DNA of 64,000 nt from Herbidospora sakaeratensis (GTDB lineage: Bacteria; Actinomycetota; Actinomycetes; Streptosporangiales; Streptosporangiaceae), in contig NZ_BBXC01000008.1 in assembly GCF_001570525.1 (NCBI RefSeq), forward strand, positions 845,247 to 909,246. Direction: 5' to 3'. This document shows positions 53,069-61,733 of this stretch, piece after piece; position 1 is the stretch's first letter, and each line of letters begins with the position of its first letter. The translations under genes were made by a program, and so were the position numbers. The notes under the pieces are model-generated. The model was not told the DNA's origin and searched no databases. It was given only the letters and a program-made list of their open reading frames with translations.

Positions 53069-53941
53069 ATGACCACAGAGTCGTTCAGTGAGCACCGGAA
53101 GGTCCTGCTCGGGGTCGCCTACCGCATCCTCGGCAGCGTCACCGACGCCGAAGACGTCGTCCAGGAGGCCTGGCTGCGCTGGTCGCAGCTGCCCGAGGGC
53201 CACGCTGACGACGAGCGCGCCTATCTCGTCCGGGTCGCCACGAACCTGGCCATCGACCGGCTCCGGCACGTCAGGACGCGCCGGGAGTCCTACGTCGGCC
53301 CGTGGTTGCCCGAGCTCGTCAGCACGCCCGACGTGGCCGAGGAGGCCGAGCTCGCCGACACGGTCGAGCTGGCGCTCATGGTCGTGCTGGAGACGCTCTC
53401 GCCGCTGGAGAGGGCCGTCTTCGTCCTGAGGGAGGCGTTCGGCTACAGCCACGCCGAGATCGGCGCGGTCCTCGGCCGCGACGAGGCGGCGGTCCGCCAG
53501 CTCGCCAAACGCGCCCGCGACCACGTCAGGGAGCGGCGGCCGCGCTACGACGTCGACCGGGGCGAGCGCCGCGAGATCACCGAGCGGTTCGTCAGCGCCG
53601 CCGCCGGGGGCGACCTCGACGGGCTGACCGCCCTGCTGGCCCGCGACGTCACGCTGGTCGGCGACGGCGGCGGGAAGGCCAAGGCGCCGCGCAACATCCT
53701 CGCGGGGGCCGGCAACGTGGCCCGGTTCCTGGTCGCCATCGCCTCCGAGCGCGGCGTCGACCGCTTCCTGGGCGGGGCCGACGTCGAGCTGTCCATCGAG
53801 ATCGCGAGCGTGAACGGGGGGCCGGCGGTCGTCGTCCATGCCGACGGGCGGGTGGCGGCGGTCTTCTCGCTGCTCGTGGCCGACGGGCTGGTGCAGACGG
53901 TGTACGTCGTGGCCAACCCCGAGAAGATGTCACACCTGTGA
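53069..53941 (+). CDS. sigJ: ECF41 (SigJ-family) RNA polymerase sigma factor with SnoaL-like C-terminal domain
   Basis: 290 aa. Region 2: VAYRILGSVTDAEDVVQEAW. The interdomain motif is YVGPWLPEL (WLPEP-like in the family). Region 4: LSPLERAVFVLREAFGYSHA. The C-terminal SnoaL-like domain (about 180-285) ends in NPEKMSHL (NPxK motif), which in ECF41 proteins replaces an anti-sigma factor and tunes activity internally. The gene has a matching promoter in front, and the next gene, an oxidoreductase, has another. The symbol is family-level only. Confidence 0.88.
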   Translation: MTTESFSEHRKVLLGVAYRILGSVTDAEDVVQEAWLRWSQLPEGHADDERAYLVRVATNLAIDRLRHVRTRRESYVGPWLPELVSTPDVAEEAELADTVELALMVVLETLSPLERAVFVLREAFGYSHAEIGAVLGRDEAAVRQLAKRARDHVRERRPRYDVDRGERREITERFVSAAAGGDLDGLTALLARDVTLVGDGGGKAKAPRNILAGAGNVARFLVAIASERGVDRFLGGADVELSIEIASVNGGPAVVVHADGRVAAVFSLLVADGLVQTVYVVANPEKMSHL

Positions 53942-53954
53942 GGTCGCGCCCGTC
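53928..53954 (+). promoter_or_regulatory. ECF41-type promoter of the FAD oxidoreductase gene
   Basis: TGTCACA (53928-53934), exactly 16 bp, CGTC (53951-53954), 10 bp before ATG 53964. Motifs, spacing and distance to the start codon match the sigma gene's own promoter. The -35 overlaps the last codons of the sigma gene. Confidence 0.85.
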
Positions 53955-53963
53955 CACGGGTGC

Positions 53964-55124
53964 ATGACGCAGATCACCATCATCGGCGGCGGGCTCGCCG
54001 GGCTGACCGCGGCCATCGCCTGCGCCGAGCAGGGCGCGGACGTCCTCCTCCACGAGGCCCACCAGACCCTCGGCGGCCGGGCCCGGTCGACCGCCGGGCC
54101 CTACGTCGCCAACGACGGCACCCACGTCCTCTACGCCGACGGAGCCCCGTTCCGCTGGCTGCACCGGCGCGGCCTGGCCGGGCCCTGCCGGTCGCTGGGC
54201 CTGAGGGAGGTCAGGAAGATCCGGGTCCGGTACGACTCCCGTCTGCTCTCCCGCCCGCCCCGCCCGCTGGTCACGGCCCTCCTGAACCGGGGCCGCGAGG
54301 CTCCCGTACACGAGAGCTTCGAAAGCTGGGGCCACCGCTGCCTGGGCGAGGAGGCGACGGGCGCCGTGGCCGGCCTGCTGGGCGTGGTCACCTACGAGGC
54401 CGACCCGGGCCGCCTGTCGGCGAAGTTCGTCTGGGACCGCTTCCGGCGGGTCTCGCGGCCCGGCTTCCCGGCCCCCCGCTACGTCGTCGGCGGCTGGGGA
54501 CGCATGATCGAGCGCATGGCCGCGCGGGCCCGCGAGCTCGGCGTCGCGATCGAGACCGGTTCGCGGGTCACCGAGCCGCCCCCGGGCCCCGTCATCGTCG
54601 CCACCGGCCTGGACGCCGCTCGCACCCTCCTCGGCGACCCGGCCCTGACCTGGGAGAGCGGCCGGGCGGCCCTGCTCGACCTGGGCCTCCGGCGCGACCC
54701 CGCCGACGCCTTCCTGGTCGCCGATCTCGACGAGGGCGGCTTCTTGGAACGGTACTCATCGCCCGACCCCACCCTCGCGCCCGAGAACGAGAGCCTGATT
54801 CAGCTCCAGATGCCGCTACGTCCCGAAGAGAGCAAGCTCACAGGGATCGCCCGGTTGGAGCGGCTCGCCGACCTCGGTCTCCCCCGCTGGCGCGAGCGCC
54901 TCACCTGGCGGAGAGAGGCCCTCGCCTCGCGCCGCACCGGCGCCCTTGACCTGCCCGGATACACCTGGCGCGACCGTCCGGCCATCGACCGGGGCGACGG
55001 GGTCAGGCTCGCCGGAGACAGCGTCGCGGCCCCCGGTCTGCTGGGTGAGGTGGCGGTCAACAGCGCCCTGGAGGCGGCCCGTCAGACGGTCGGATCGATC
55101 GGGAAAACGCGCCTGATGACGTAA
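53964..55124 (+). CDS. FAD-dependent amine oxidase/protoporphyrinogen oxidase-like oxidoreductase
   Basis: 386 aa. The dinucleotide site is ITIIGGGLAGLTAAIACAEQ, then GGRARST and the FAD/substrate segments PGFPAPRYVVGGWGRMIE. A closing motif is VRLAGDSVAAPGLLGEVAVN. It is the likely target of the ECF41 factor, since oxidoreductases are the usual partners of that group and its promoter carries the ECF41 boxes. The substrate is unknown. It ends before a strong terminator. Confidence 0.85.
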   Translation: MTQITIIGGGLAGLTAAIACAEQGADVLLHEAHQTLGGRARSTAGPYVANDGTHVLYADGAPFRWLHRRGLAGPCRSLGLREVRKIRVRYDSRLLSRPPRPLVTALLNRGREAPVHESFESWGHRCLGEEATGAVAGLLGVVTYEADPGRLSAKFVWDRFRRVSRPGFPAPRYVVGGWGRMIERMAARARELGVAIETGSRVTEPPPGPVIVATGLDAARTLLGDPALTWESGRAALLDLGLRRDPADAFLVADLDEGGFLERYSSPDPTLAPENESLIQLQMPLRPEESKLTGIARLERLADLGLPRWRERLTWRREALASRRTGALDLPGYTWRDRPAIDRGDGVRLAGDSVAAPGLLGEVAVNSALEAARQTVGSIGKTRLMT

Positions 55125-55180
55125 AGGATGGGGGCAGATTGGCCCGATCCACCTCCCATGGCCTAGGCTTAATGAGTGGT

Positions 55181-55211
55181 CGCCCGAGGCGAGGTCAGGT
55201 CGCCTCGGGCG
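55181..55211. terminator. bidirectional hairpin terminator
   Basis: CGCCCGAGGCGA and TCGCCTCGGGCG form a perfect 12-bp stem around a 7-nt loop, followed by CCACCCTTATTT on the plus strand. It sits between the convergent oxidoreductase and alaX genes. Confidence 0.82.
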
Positions 55212-55218
55212 GCCACCC

Positions 55219-56055
55219 TTATTTGCGGGCCACGCGCGTCGTCATCGCCAGTTCGTCGCCGTCCAGAGCGAACTCCACCGCGACCGCGTTGAGCTCTCCC
55301 GTACTGGTCAGATGGGTGCCCCCGCAGGGGATCGACGCCTCGGCCCCGGGCAGCAGGCAGCGCCACGTGCGGCGGGCGGTGAGGGCCTCGTCGGGGCAGT
55401 CGACCCAGACGGGCGCGTCGGCGGCGATCCACTCCTTGAGGCGCTCGCCGACCTGCTCGGTCACCGCGGCGAGGTCGAGGCCGGCGGGGTCGAAGCCCTT
55501 GCGCCGCAACGACTTGCCGAGCCTGTAGACGTCGCGGCTGCCGTGGTTCAGGATCCGCGACGACGTGATCGCGAGCTGGTCGAAGTCGGGGTGGCCGAGG
55601 CTGTCGGCCCTGGCCTCCTTGCGCCACAGCGGCGCCAGCGCCTCGTTGAGCGCCAGCGCCGTCAGATGGCAGGCGGTGTGGCCGGCCGAGAGGCCGTGCC
55701 GCCGGTCGGGGTCGACCCACAACTCGACCTGGCCCTCGATGGGCTCCTCCATGATGTGGACGACCAGCCAGTGCCACCCCTCGGCGCCCCGCTTCACGGG
55801 GATCTCGTCGCCGATGTAGAGGGTCTGGCCGTCAGTCGCACCGGTCTGGCAGTCGACCACCCGGGCCCCGGCGAGCAGGCCGGTGTCGGCCGGCTGGTCG
55901 GGCCAGGCGTGGTCGAGCGGGTGGAACGGGGTCCGGGCCACGATGACTCCGTGGCCGCCCCCCAGCGGCACCCGCGCGACCACTTCCGACGACCCGGTCA
56001 GCCCGCCCTGGGGATAGGTGACCTGGGTCGATGCGCGAAGGTCCATGACTGTCAT
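55219..56055 (-). CDS. alaX: alanyl-tRNA editing protein (AlaX-like)
   Basis: 278 aa. Zinc ligands of the editing site are visible as HTACH (in SAGHTACHLTALALN) and CGGTH (in ASIPCGGTHLTST), the HxxxH and CxxxH pattern of AlaRS editing domains. The N-terminal barrel region (VARTPFHPLDHAWPDQPADT) is also typical. It should hydrolyse misacylated Ser- or Gly-tRNA(Ala). ATG 56055 or 56046 could be used. Its first 224 bp lie inside the 3' extension of the MFS frame. Confidence 0.85.
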   Translation of the reverse strand: MTVMDLRASTQVTYPQGGLTGSSEVVARVPLGGGHGVIVARTPFHPLDHAWPDQPADTGLLAGARVVDCQTGATDGQTLYIGDEIPVKRGAEGWHWLVVHIMEEPIEGQVELWVDPDRRHGLSAGHTACHLTALALNEALAPLWRKEARADSLGHPDFDQLAITSSRILNHGSRDVYRLGKSLRRKGFDPAGLDLAAVTEQVGERLKEWIAADAPVWVDCPDEALTARRTWRCLLPGAEASIPCGGTHLTSTGELNAVAVEFALDGDELAMTTRVARK

Positions 56056-57250
56056 TATCGGGCACGGCGTCCAGAACCCGGTCGCCGCCCACGTACCATC
56101 CGGTGACCGCCTGGGCCGCCACGACCACGAAGAGCAGGGCGAACGGCAACGTCCAGCCGCCGGAGAGCTGGTAGAGCAGGCCGACCAGGAGCGGCCCGGC
56201 CCCGGCGATGAGGTATCCGGCGCTCTGCCCGAACGCCGACAACGCGGCGGTGGCCTCGGCGGTCCGGGTGCGCAGCCCCAGCAGCGCCAAGGCCAGTGGG
56301 AACGACCCCATGGCCAGCGACAGCACCAGCGTCCACACGATGATCGCCTGGCCGGTCATCAGCCCGGCGAAGCCGATCACGTAGATGGCGACGAACCCGA
56401 GCACCAGGGCCCGCTGGTCGCGCATCCGGGTCGCCAGGGCCGGCACGACGAGCGAGACGGGGATGCCGACCGCCGCGAAGATCGCCATGACGGTCCCGGT
56501 CTGCTCGCCGGTGAACCCGTGGTCGAGCAGGAACTGCGGGAACCAGCCGAAGATGACGTACGCGATCAGGCTCTGCGAGCCGAAGTAGCCGGCCATGGCC
56601 CAGGCGAGCCGGTTGCGGAGCAGGTCCCCCGGCCTGATCCCGCCGGCCGCGCCGCGCTCGGGCTCGGTGCGCAGCAGCGCGAGCCACGGGATGACCGCCA
56701 CGGCCGCCAGCGCCGCCCACACCCCGAGGGCGACGTGCCAGTCGCCGTCGGCGGCCTTCTGGATCGGCACGGTCGCGGCCGCCGAGATCATCGTGCCGAA
56801 CGCGAGCCCGACCGAGTAGAGCGTGGTCAGCGGCCCCGGTCGCGACGGGAAGTGCCGCTTGATGAGCGTGGGGATCAGCACGTTGCCGATCGCACCGCCC
56901 GCCAGCGCGACGGCGCTGGCCAGCAGGAACACCGCGGCGTCGTCGACCATCGACCGGATCAGCAGGCCCACGCCGGTGAGCACCAGCGCCGCCACGAGCA
57001 GCCGGTGTTCCCCGGCCCGTCGGGACAGGGCCGGGGTCACCGCGCCGAAGGCGGCGAAACAGAGGACCGGCAGCGTGGTGAGCACCCCCGCGGTCACCGC
57101 CGACATGCCGAGAGAGTCTCTGACCTGGTCCAGCACGGGGCCGACGCTGCTGACCGCGGTACGCAGGTTCAGCGCGGCCAGCACGATCCCCAGGGCCACC
57201 AGCCAGGCGATCGATCCGGTACGACTTCGGCGGGCGGCGATCGCTGCCAT
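55832..57250 (-). CDS. CynX/NimT-type MFS transporter with aberrant C-terminal extension
   Basis: 472 aa as read. Residues 1 to about 395 form twelve helices of the cyanate/nitroimidazole-type family (LAALNLRTAVSSVGPVLDQV near the start; GPLTTLYSVGLAFGTM). After YVGGDRVLDAVPDND the frame runs about 70 residues of Arg/Pro-rich sequence overlapping alaX, which is unlike the family and probably results from loss of the native stop. A 21-bp palindrome lies upstream, suggesting control by a GntR/FadR-type regulator not present in the window. The substrate is unknown. Confidence 0.75.
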   Translation of the reverse strand: MAAIAARRSRTGSIAWLVALGIVLAALNLRTAVSSVGPVLDQVRDSLGMSAVTAGVLTTLPVLCFAAFGAVTPALSRRAGEHRLLVAALVLTGVGLLIRSMVDDAAVFLLASAVALAGGAIGNVLIPTLIKRHFPSRPGPLTTLYSVGLAFGTMISAAATVPIQKAADGDWHVALGVWAALAAVAVIPWLALLRTEPERGAAGGIRPGDLLRNRLAWAMAGYFGSQSLIAYVIFGWFPQFLLDHGFTGEQTGTVMAIFAAVGIPVSLVVPALATRMRDQRALVLGFVAIYVIGFAGLMTGQAIIVWTLVLSLAMGSFPLALALLGLRTRTAEATAALSAFGQSAGYLIAGAGPLLVGLLYQLSGGWTLPFALLFVVVAAQAVTGWYVGGDRVLDAVPDNDSHGPSRIDPGHLSPGRADRVVGSGRAGAAGGRPRSHRGPDPVPPARPRLARPAGRHRPARRGPGGRLPDRCD

Positions 57251-57272
57251 GCCTAACTCAATCCCCCACTCA

Positions 57273-57293
57273 TCGAATCATCCTATGATTCGA
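57273..57293. promoter_or_regulatory. 21-bp palindromic operator upstream of the MFS gene
   Basis: TCGAATCAT, CCT, ATGATTCGA: perfect 9-bp arms with a 3-bp centre, 22 bp before the MFS start. The length and the TGATTCGA-like half-sites would fit a GntR/FCD-type dimer. Confidence 0.65.
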
Positions 57294-57342
57294 CAAAGTT
57301 TAGGACCCTTTTGTCCCGTTAGGCAAACTGGTTGTAATGAAC

Positions 57343-57366
57343 GTGGGTGGCCCGGGGGCCGCCCAC
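57343..57366 (-). terminator. hairpin terminator of the SRPBCC gene
   Basis: GTGGGTGGCC and GGCCGCCCAC form a 10-bp stem (one G-T) with loop CGGG, 7 nt after the SRPBCC stop on the minus strand. No strong T-run follows. Confidence 0.6.
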
Positions 57367-57373
57367 GGGGGAA

Positions 57374-57958
57374 TCAGGCCACCGGAGGGGTCATCGGCGG
57401 GCCCTCGTCGTACCGGGGGTTGCCGAAAGGCCGGGGCGTCGCGCCGGGCGTCGGGCCGGGCGGGGGCAGGGTCGTGTCGCCCGGCAGGGCGCCCCCCGGC
57501 TCGTGCCGGTCGCCGACGTCGCCGCGCCAGCCGCCGGTCTCCTCGCCGCGCGACTCGATGAACTCCTTGAACCGGTCGAGGTCGCCGTTGACCCGCATGC
57601 GGACGATCTGCAACGCGTCGCCCACGGTCTCGGTGAACCCCTCGGGGTCGTACTCCATGCGCAGCGTCACCCGGCAGGCGGCGGCCCCGAGGGTCTCGAA
57701 GGTCACCGTCCCCGACTGGCGGGGGCGCTCCAGCGAGCGCCACTCGATGCGGTGGTCGGGGGTCTGCTCGGTGATCTCGGCCTCGAACTCGCGCCGGATG
57801 CCGGCGATCTCGACGACCCAGTGCGTGCGCCGGTCGTCGAGCTGCTTGACCGACTCCACGCCTTCCATGAATTCGGGGAAGGACTCGAACTGCGTCCACT
57901 GGTTGTAGGCGGTCCGGATAGGCACATCCACGTCCACCGTGTGTTCGATCGTGCTCAC
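57374..57958 (-). CDS. SRPBCC/polyketide cyclase-like (COQ10-type) protein
   Basis: 194 aa from GTG 57958, with GGAGGAACGGCA upstream. Residues 1 to about 145 are a START-like lipid/ligand-binding fold (EHTVDVDVPIRTAYNQWTQF; ESFPEFMEGVESVKQLDD; RIEWRSLERPRQSGTVTFE). A disordered Pro/Gly tail follows (TLPPPGPTPGATPRPFG). These cyclase-like proteins usually bind hydrophobic ligands. The role is unknown. Confidence 0.82.
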   Translation of the reverse strand: MSTIEHTVDVDVPIRTAYNQWTQFESFPEFMEGVESVKQLDDRRTHWVVEIAGIRREFEAEITEQTPDHRIEWRSLERPRQSGTVTFETLGAAACRVTLRMEYDPEGFTETVGDALQIVRMRVNGDLDRFKEFIESRGEETGGWRGDVGDRHEPGGALPGDTTLPPPGPTPGATPRPFGNPRYDEGPPMTPPVA

Positions 57959-57988
57959 TGCCGTTCCTCCAGAATTGTTGGGGAACGG

Positions 57989-58381
57989 TCACCCCTGCCC
58001 GCGTCTGCGGTTTCCGAACAACCACAGCAGACCGATCACCGGCAGGACGAGCGGGATGAACAGGTAGCCGCTGCCGTATCCCGACCACACGGTCGCGTGC
58101 GGGAACGCCTGCGAGTCGACGATCGACAGGGTGCCCACGACGAGCACGCCGGCCAGCTCGATCAGGCACGCCGCCACCGCCAGCCGCTCGTTCCCCCTGG
58201 CCAGCGCCACGGTCAGGACGATGTAGACGGCCGCCGCGACCGCCGACAACGAGTAGGCCAGCGGCGCCTCGGAGAACTTCGCGGCGATCTGCACCCCGGC
58301 CCGCGCCGAGGCGGCCAGCGCGAAGATCCCGTAGACCGCGACGAGCACCCGGCCCGGCCCGGTGTTCACCCCGGTGGTCAC
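57989..58381 (-). CDS. four-helix membrane protein, unknown function
   Basis: 130 aa from GTG 58381, overlapping the previous stop by 4 bp. Four hydrophobic helices: VLVAVYGIFALAASARAGV, AVAAAVYIVLTVALA, LIELAGVLVVGTLSI and YLFIPLVLPVIGLLWLFG, ending in a positive tail. It pairs with the next membrane protein as a small conserved couple seen in actinobacteria. Function not recognised. Confidence 0.7.
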   Translation of the reverse strand: MTTGVNTGPGRVLVAVYGIFALAASARAGVQIAAKFSEAPLAYSLSAVAAAVYIVLTVALARGNERLAVAACLIELAGVLVVGTLSIVDSQAFPHATVWSGYGSGYLFIPLVLPVIGLLWLFGNRRRGQG

Positions 58382-58728
58382 GGCATGTCCCACAGCTGCA
58401 GCAGCCGCCCCGTCATGACCCCGGCCGTGAACGCGGCCACCGCGATGACGGCGGGCCCCCAGCGGGTGCGCTCGGCCCGGCCCCACCAGAGCGCCGCCGG
58501 CGGGATGACGATCGTGCCGATGAGGTAGCCGACGAAGGTGGCCTGCTCGGTGACCTGACCGGCCTTCGGGAACGCGATCACGGCCTGCACGACGAGGGCC
58601 AGCTCGACCAGGACCAGCCCGGCCAGGATGAGCGCCCCCATGGGCCGGTTCCGGATCGCCGTGACGAGGGAGACGACGGCCAGCAGCAGGGCCGCGCCGA
58701 TCACCCATCCGGAATAGGCGGAGAACAT
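58378..58728 (-). CDS. small membrane protein, partner of the gene at 57989-58381
   Basis: 116 aa with about four helices (WVIGAALLLAVVSLVTAI; GALILAGLVLVELALVVQAV; FVGYLIGTIVIPPAALWWG). Its stop overlaps the start of the next gene (GTGA), so the two are translated together and may form a complex. No motif suggests a substrate. Confidence 0.7.
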   Translation of the reverse strand: MFSAYSGWVIGAALLLAVVSLVTAIRNRPMGALILAGLVLVELALVVQAVIAFPKAGQVTEQATFVGYLIGTIVIPPAALWWGRAERTRWGPAVIAVAAFTAGVMTGRLLQLWDMP

Positions 58729-58749
58729 GCCCAGCAGGGTACCGGTGGC

Positions 58750-59385
58750 CTATGCCAGTCCGTGCTCCACGGCCAGCACGGCGAGCCTGATCCGGTTGGC
58801 GCACCCGGTCTTGGCCATCACGCTGGCCACGTGGGTCTTCACGGTGGTGACGCCGAGGCTGAGCCGCTCGGCGATCTCGGGGTTCGACAGGCCCGCGCCG
58901 ACGAGCGCGAGCACCTCGCGCTCGCGCCGGGTGATGGGCAGCGGCGGCGGTTGCCCGGCGGGCACGTGGGTGACCGCGCGCTCGACGATCCGGGCCAGCG
59001 CCGACCGGGAGAAGGCCCGGTCGCCGTCGGCGGCCCTGCGCACGGCGTCGAGCAGCTCGGCGGGCGGGGTGTCCTTGACGAGGAAGCCGCAGGCCCCGGC
59101 GTTCAGCACGGCGTAGAGGTTCTCGTCGTCGTCGAACGTCGTCAGGGCCAGCACCCGCGTGGCCGGGCGGGCCGCCGTGATGCGCCGGGTGGCCGCCACG
59201 CCGTCGAGGCCGGGCATGCGCAGGTCCATCAGCACGACGTCGGGGATCAGGTCGTCGACGAGCCTCACCGCGTCGGCGCCGCCGCCGGCCTCCCCCACCA
59301 CCTCGACGTCGCCGGCCGACTCGAACAACATGCGCAGGCCCATGCGGACCAGCTGCTGGTCGTCGACGAGCAGCACGCGGATCAT
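58750..59385 (-). CDS. NarL/LuxR-family response regulator
   Basis: 211 aa. Receiver: LLVDDQQLVRMGL with the phospho-Asp in DVVLMDLRMPG, Thr in ALTTFDDDE and Lys in FLVKDTPP. LuxR HTH: ITRREREVLALVGAGLSNPE then LGVTTVKTHVASVM. ATG 59385 overlaps the histidine kinase stop by 4 bp. It pairs with that kinase. Confidence 0.9.
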   Translation of the reverse strand: MIRVLLVDDQQLVRMGLRMLFESAGDVEVVGEAGGGADAVRLVDDLIPDVVLMDLRMPGLDGVAATRRITAARPATRVLALTTFDDDENLYAVLNAGACGFLVKDTPPAELLDAVRRAADGDRAFSRSALARIVERAVTHVPAGQPPPLPITRREREVLALVGAGLSNPEIAERLSLGVTTVKTHVASVMAKTGCANRIRLAVLAVEHGLA

Positions 59386-60497
59386 GTCAGCACCTCCGGG
59401 AAGGTCGCCCGCACCCGCCAGCCGGGCCGCCCCGGTCCGGCCGGTCCGGCGGTCAGGCTGCCGCCGAGCAGTTCGACGCGTTCGCGCATGCCGAGCAGGC
59501 CGTGCCCGGTACGCGCGGCCGGGGGCTCGCGCCCGGCGCCGTCGTCGTCGATCTCCACCCGGACCGTCCCGCCGAGGCGGGTCACCCGGAGCGAGGCGCG
59601 GGCCGAGGGCCCCGCGTGGGTGGCGGCGTTGGCCAGGCCCTCCTGGGCGACGCGGAGGACCGCGAGGCCGCGTACCGGATCGAGGTCGGCGACCCCCGGG
59701 TCGACGGCCGACTCGACCACCAGCCCGGTGCCCTTGGCCCGGTCGACCACCGCGCCCAGCGCGTCGGGCAGCCCGCCCGGGTCGACGAACGAGGCGTCGA
59801 GCGGCGCCCGCAACACGCCGACGAGGCGGCGCAGGTCGTCGAGGGCGGCGGAACCGGCGGCGTGGAGGTCGTCGAGCACCTCGGTCACCCGGGGGTCGGC
59901 GCCGGGCGCGAGCACGTGGCGGGCCACGCCGACGCGCAGCACCATCGAGGACACGTGGTGGGCGACCAGGTCGTGCAGCTCGCGGGCGATGGCCGCGCGT
60001 TCGGCGGCCCGCGCCGCCTCGACCCGCCGGGCCGCGCCGTCGCGCTCCCGCCGCGCGGCCTCCCGGGCCAGCCGCACGTAGCCGCCGAGCAGCAGCGGCA
60101 CACCCTGGAGGATCACCACCCGGAACACCACCTCGCCGGCCGAGCCGGCGTGCCAGCAGACGACGAACCCGCAGGCCGCGGCCGCCCCGAGCACCTGCCA
60201 GAGCGGCGCGCGCACGGCCGTCTCGAACAGCAGCACGCAGGTCAGCACCTTGAGCGCGGGGGTGACCGCGAACCCGTGCAGCTCGCCGTAGAGCAGCAGC
60301 CCGGCCGCGATCAGCGTGGCCGCCGGCGGCGACCACCGGCACACCCCGGCCAGCGCCAGCGCGAGCAGGGCCAGCGCCCAGTCGCGGCCCTCCACGCCGG
60401 GGATGATCCACACCAGGTCACCCACCAGTGCGGCCAGCAGGATCGCCAGCCGCACCAGGATGTAGTCAGGCTCGAAGACACGCTCGATCCACACCAC
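59382..60497 (-). CDS. sensor histidine kinase, HisKA_3 type
   Basis: 371 aa from GTG 60497 (GTG 60494 also possible). About five or six N-terminal helices, then the phospho-accepting His in AAIARELHDLVAHHVSSM. The ATPase domain follows: VAQEGLANAATHAGPSA, VEIDDDGAG and TGHGLLGMRERVELLGG. It is coupled to the response regulator. The signal is not deducible. Confidence 0.9.
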   Translation of the reverse strand: MVWIERVFEPDYILVRLAILLAALVGDLVWIIPGVEGRDWALALLALALAGVCRWSPPAATLIAAGLLLYGELHGFAVTPALKVLTCVLLFETAVRAPLWQVLGAAAACGFVVCWHAGSAGEVVFRVVILQGVPLLLGGYVRLAREAARRERDGAARRVEAARAAERAAIARELHDLVAHHVSSMVLRVGVARHVLAPGADPRVTEVLDDLHAAGSAALDDLRRLVGVLRAPLDASFVDPGGLPDALGAVVDRAKGTGLVVESAVDPGVADLDPVRGLAVLRVAQEGLANAATHAGPSARASLRVTRLGGTVRVEIDDDGAGREPPAARTGHGLLGMRERVELLGGSLTAGPAGPGRPGWRVRATFPEVLT

Positions 60498-60552
60498 GCG
60501 AGGAGCGTAACCGGCCGGATCGCCGGAAACCTCCTCCCGCGGCAGGACCCGG

Positions 60553-61647
60553 TCAGCCCTCGGCGGTCTCCCGCACCAGCAGGTCCACCACATCGGTGGC
60601 CTGCCCCTTCTTCCGGTACGCCGCCCGCTGCCGCGCCGCCGACCCGCCGAGCCGCACGGCCTCCAGGGCGAGCGCCGAGACGGTCTCCCAGTCGCCGAGC
60701 GCCTCCAGGGTCGGCCGCAGCTCCTCCAGCAGCGTCTCCACCAGCAGGCCCGCCGGGCCCGGTTTCCCGGTGAGCGGCGAGATGAGGTCGCCGCTCAGCC
60801 CGGAGCGGGCCGCCCGCCAGGTCGCCGCGCGCAGCAGCGCGGGCCGCTGGTCGAGCCGGGGCGGGGCCCCGGCCTCCACGGCGTCGGTCTCCCTGACGAC
60901 CAGGGCCCGGAACAGCCCGGCCAGCAGGATCATGTCGTCGACCCGGGGCACCGCGTCGCACACCCGCAGCTCCATCGTCGGCACGTGGGCCGACAGGCGG
61001 ATGTCGAAGTAGACCATCCCCGGGTCGTCGATCACGCCCGAGGTGACCAGGTCGGCGACGGCCTGGTCGTATTCGGCCGCCGAGGCGAACGGCCCGAGCG
61101 GCCCGGCGGTCGGCCAGCGCTGCCAGGCCAGGGCCCGGCTGCTGGCGTAGCCGCTGTCGGCCTCGAACCAGTAGGGCGAACTCGCCGAGACGGCCAGTAA
61201 CACCGGCAACCAGGCCTGCACCCGCTGCGCCACCAGCACGGCCAGGTCGCGGTCGGTGATCTCCACGTGGACCTGGCCGCCGCAGATGAACTGCTCGCGG
61301 GCGATGAACTGGTAGCTGTCGAGCAGGTATTCGTAGCGTTCGTCGGCGGTGAGCTCGAACCCCTCGGCGCCGTGCAGAGGGGCGGTGCCGGAGCCGACGA
61401 TGCCCAGGCCGTGGGGTTCGGCGCTGGCGATCAGGCGACGGCGCAGGCCGACCAGGTCGGCGCGGAGGGCGGCCAGGTCGGGGGTCGGGGTGCTGTTGGT
61501 CTCGACGACGGCCCGCTGGAGCTCGGCCGAGAAACTGCTGTCGGGAAGCCCGTCGAGGACGACATGGGCCTGTGGGGTCAGCCGGCGGCTGACGAGATCG
61601 ACGACGTGGAATTCCTCTTCCACGCCCAGCGCCACCAAGCGAGTCAT
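60553..61647 (-). CDS. YbdK-type carboxylate-amine ligase (GCS2 family)
   Basis: 364 aa. It starts LVALGVEEEFHVVDLVSRRL, the family's N-terminal GxEEEF. QFICGGQVHVEITDRDLAVL and SAHVPTMELRVCDAVPRVDD are also signatures. Family members are weak glutamate-cysteine ligases or related carboxylate-amine ligases (ATP-dependent). ATG 61647 is chosen because the conserved domain begins there; no strong ribosome site. Confidence 0.85.
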   Translation of the reverse strand: MTRLVALGVEEEFHVVDLVSRRLTPQAHVVLDGLPDSSFSAELQRAVVETNSTPTPDLAALRADLVGLRRRLIASAEPHGLGIVGSGTAPLHGAEGFELTADERYEYLLDSYQFIAREQFICGGQVHVEITDRDLAVLVAQRVQAWLPVLLAVSASSPYWFEADSGYASSRALAWQRWPTAGPLGPFASAAEYDQAVADLVTSGVIDDPGMVYFDIRLSAHVPTMELRVCDAVPRVDDMILLAGLFRALVVRETDAVEAGAPPRLDQRPALLRAATWRAARSGLSGDLISPLTGKPGPAGLLVETLLEELRPTLEALGDWETVSALALEAVRLGGSAARQRAAYRKKGQATDVVDLLVRETAEG

Positions 61648-61733
61648 AAGACGTGATCTACCCATCATCCGGTGAATGAGCACGAACTAGGTCAAGCGAG
61701 ACGCAGACGGCCGGAGGCCGGCTGTGGCTCGCA

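Noticed and set aside
61701-61730. GCCGG/CCGGC hairpin after the ABC exporter gene as terminator
   Set aside because: Only a 5-bp stem with a 3-nt loop and no T-run; insufficient.
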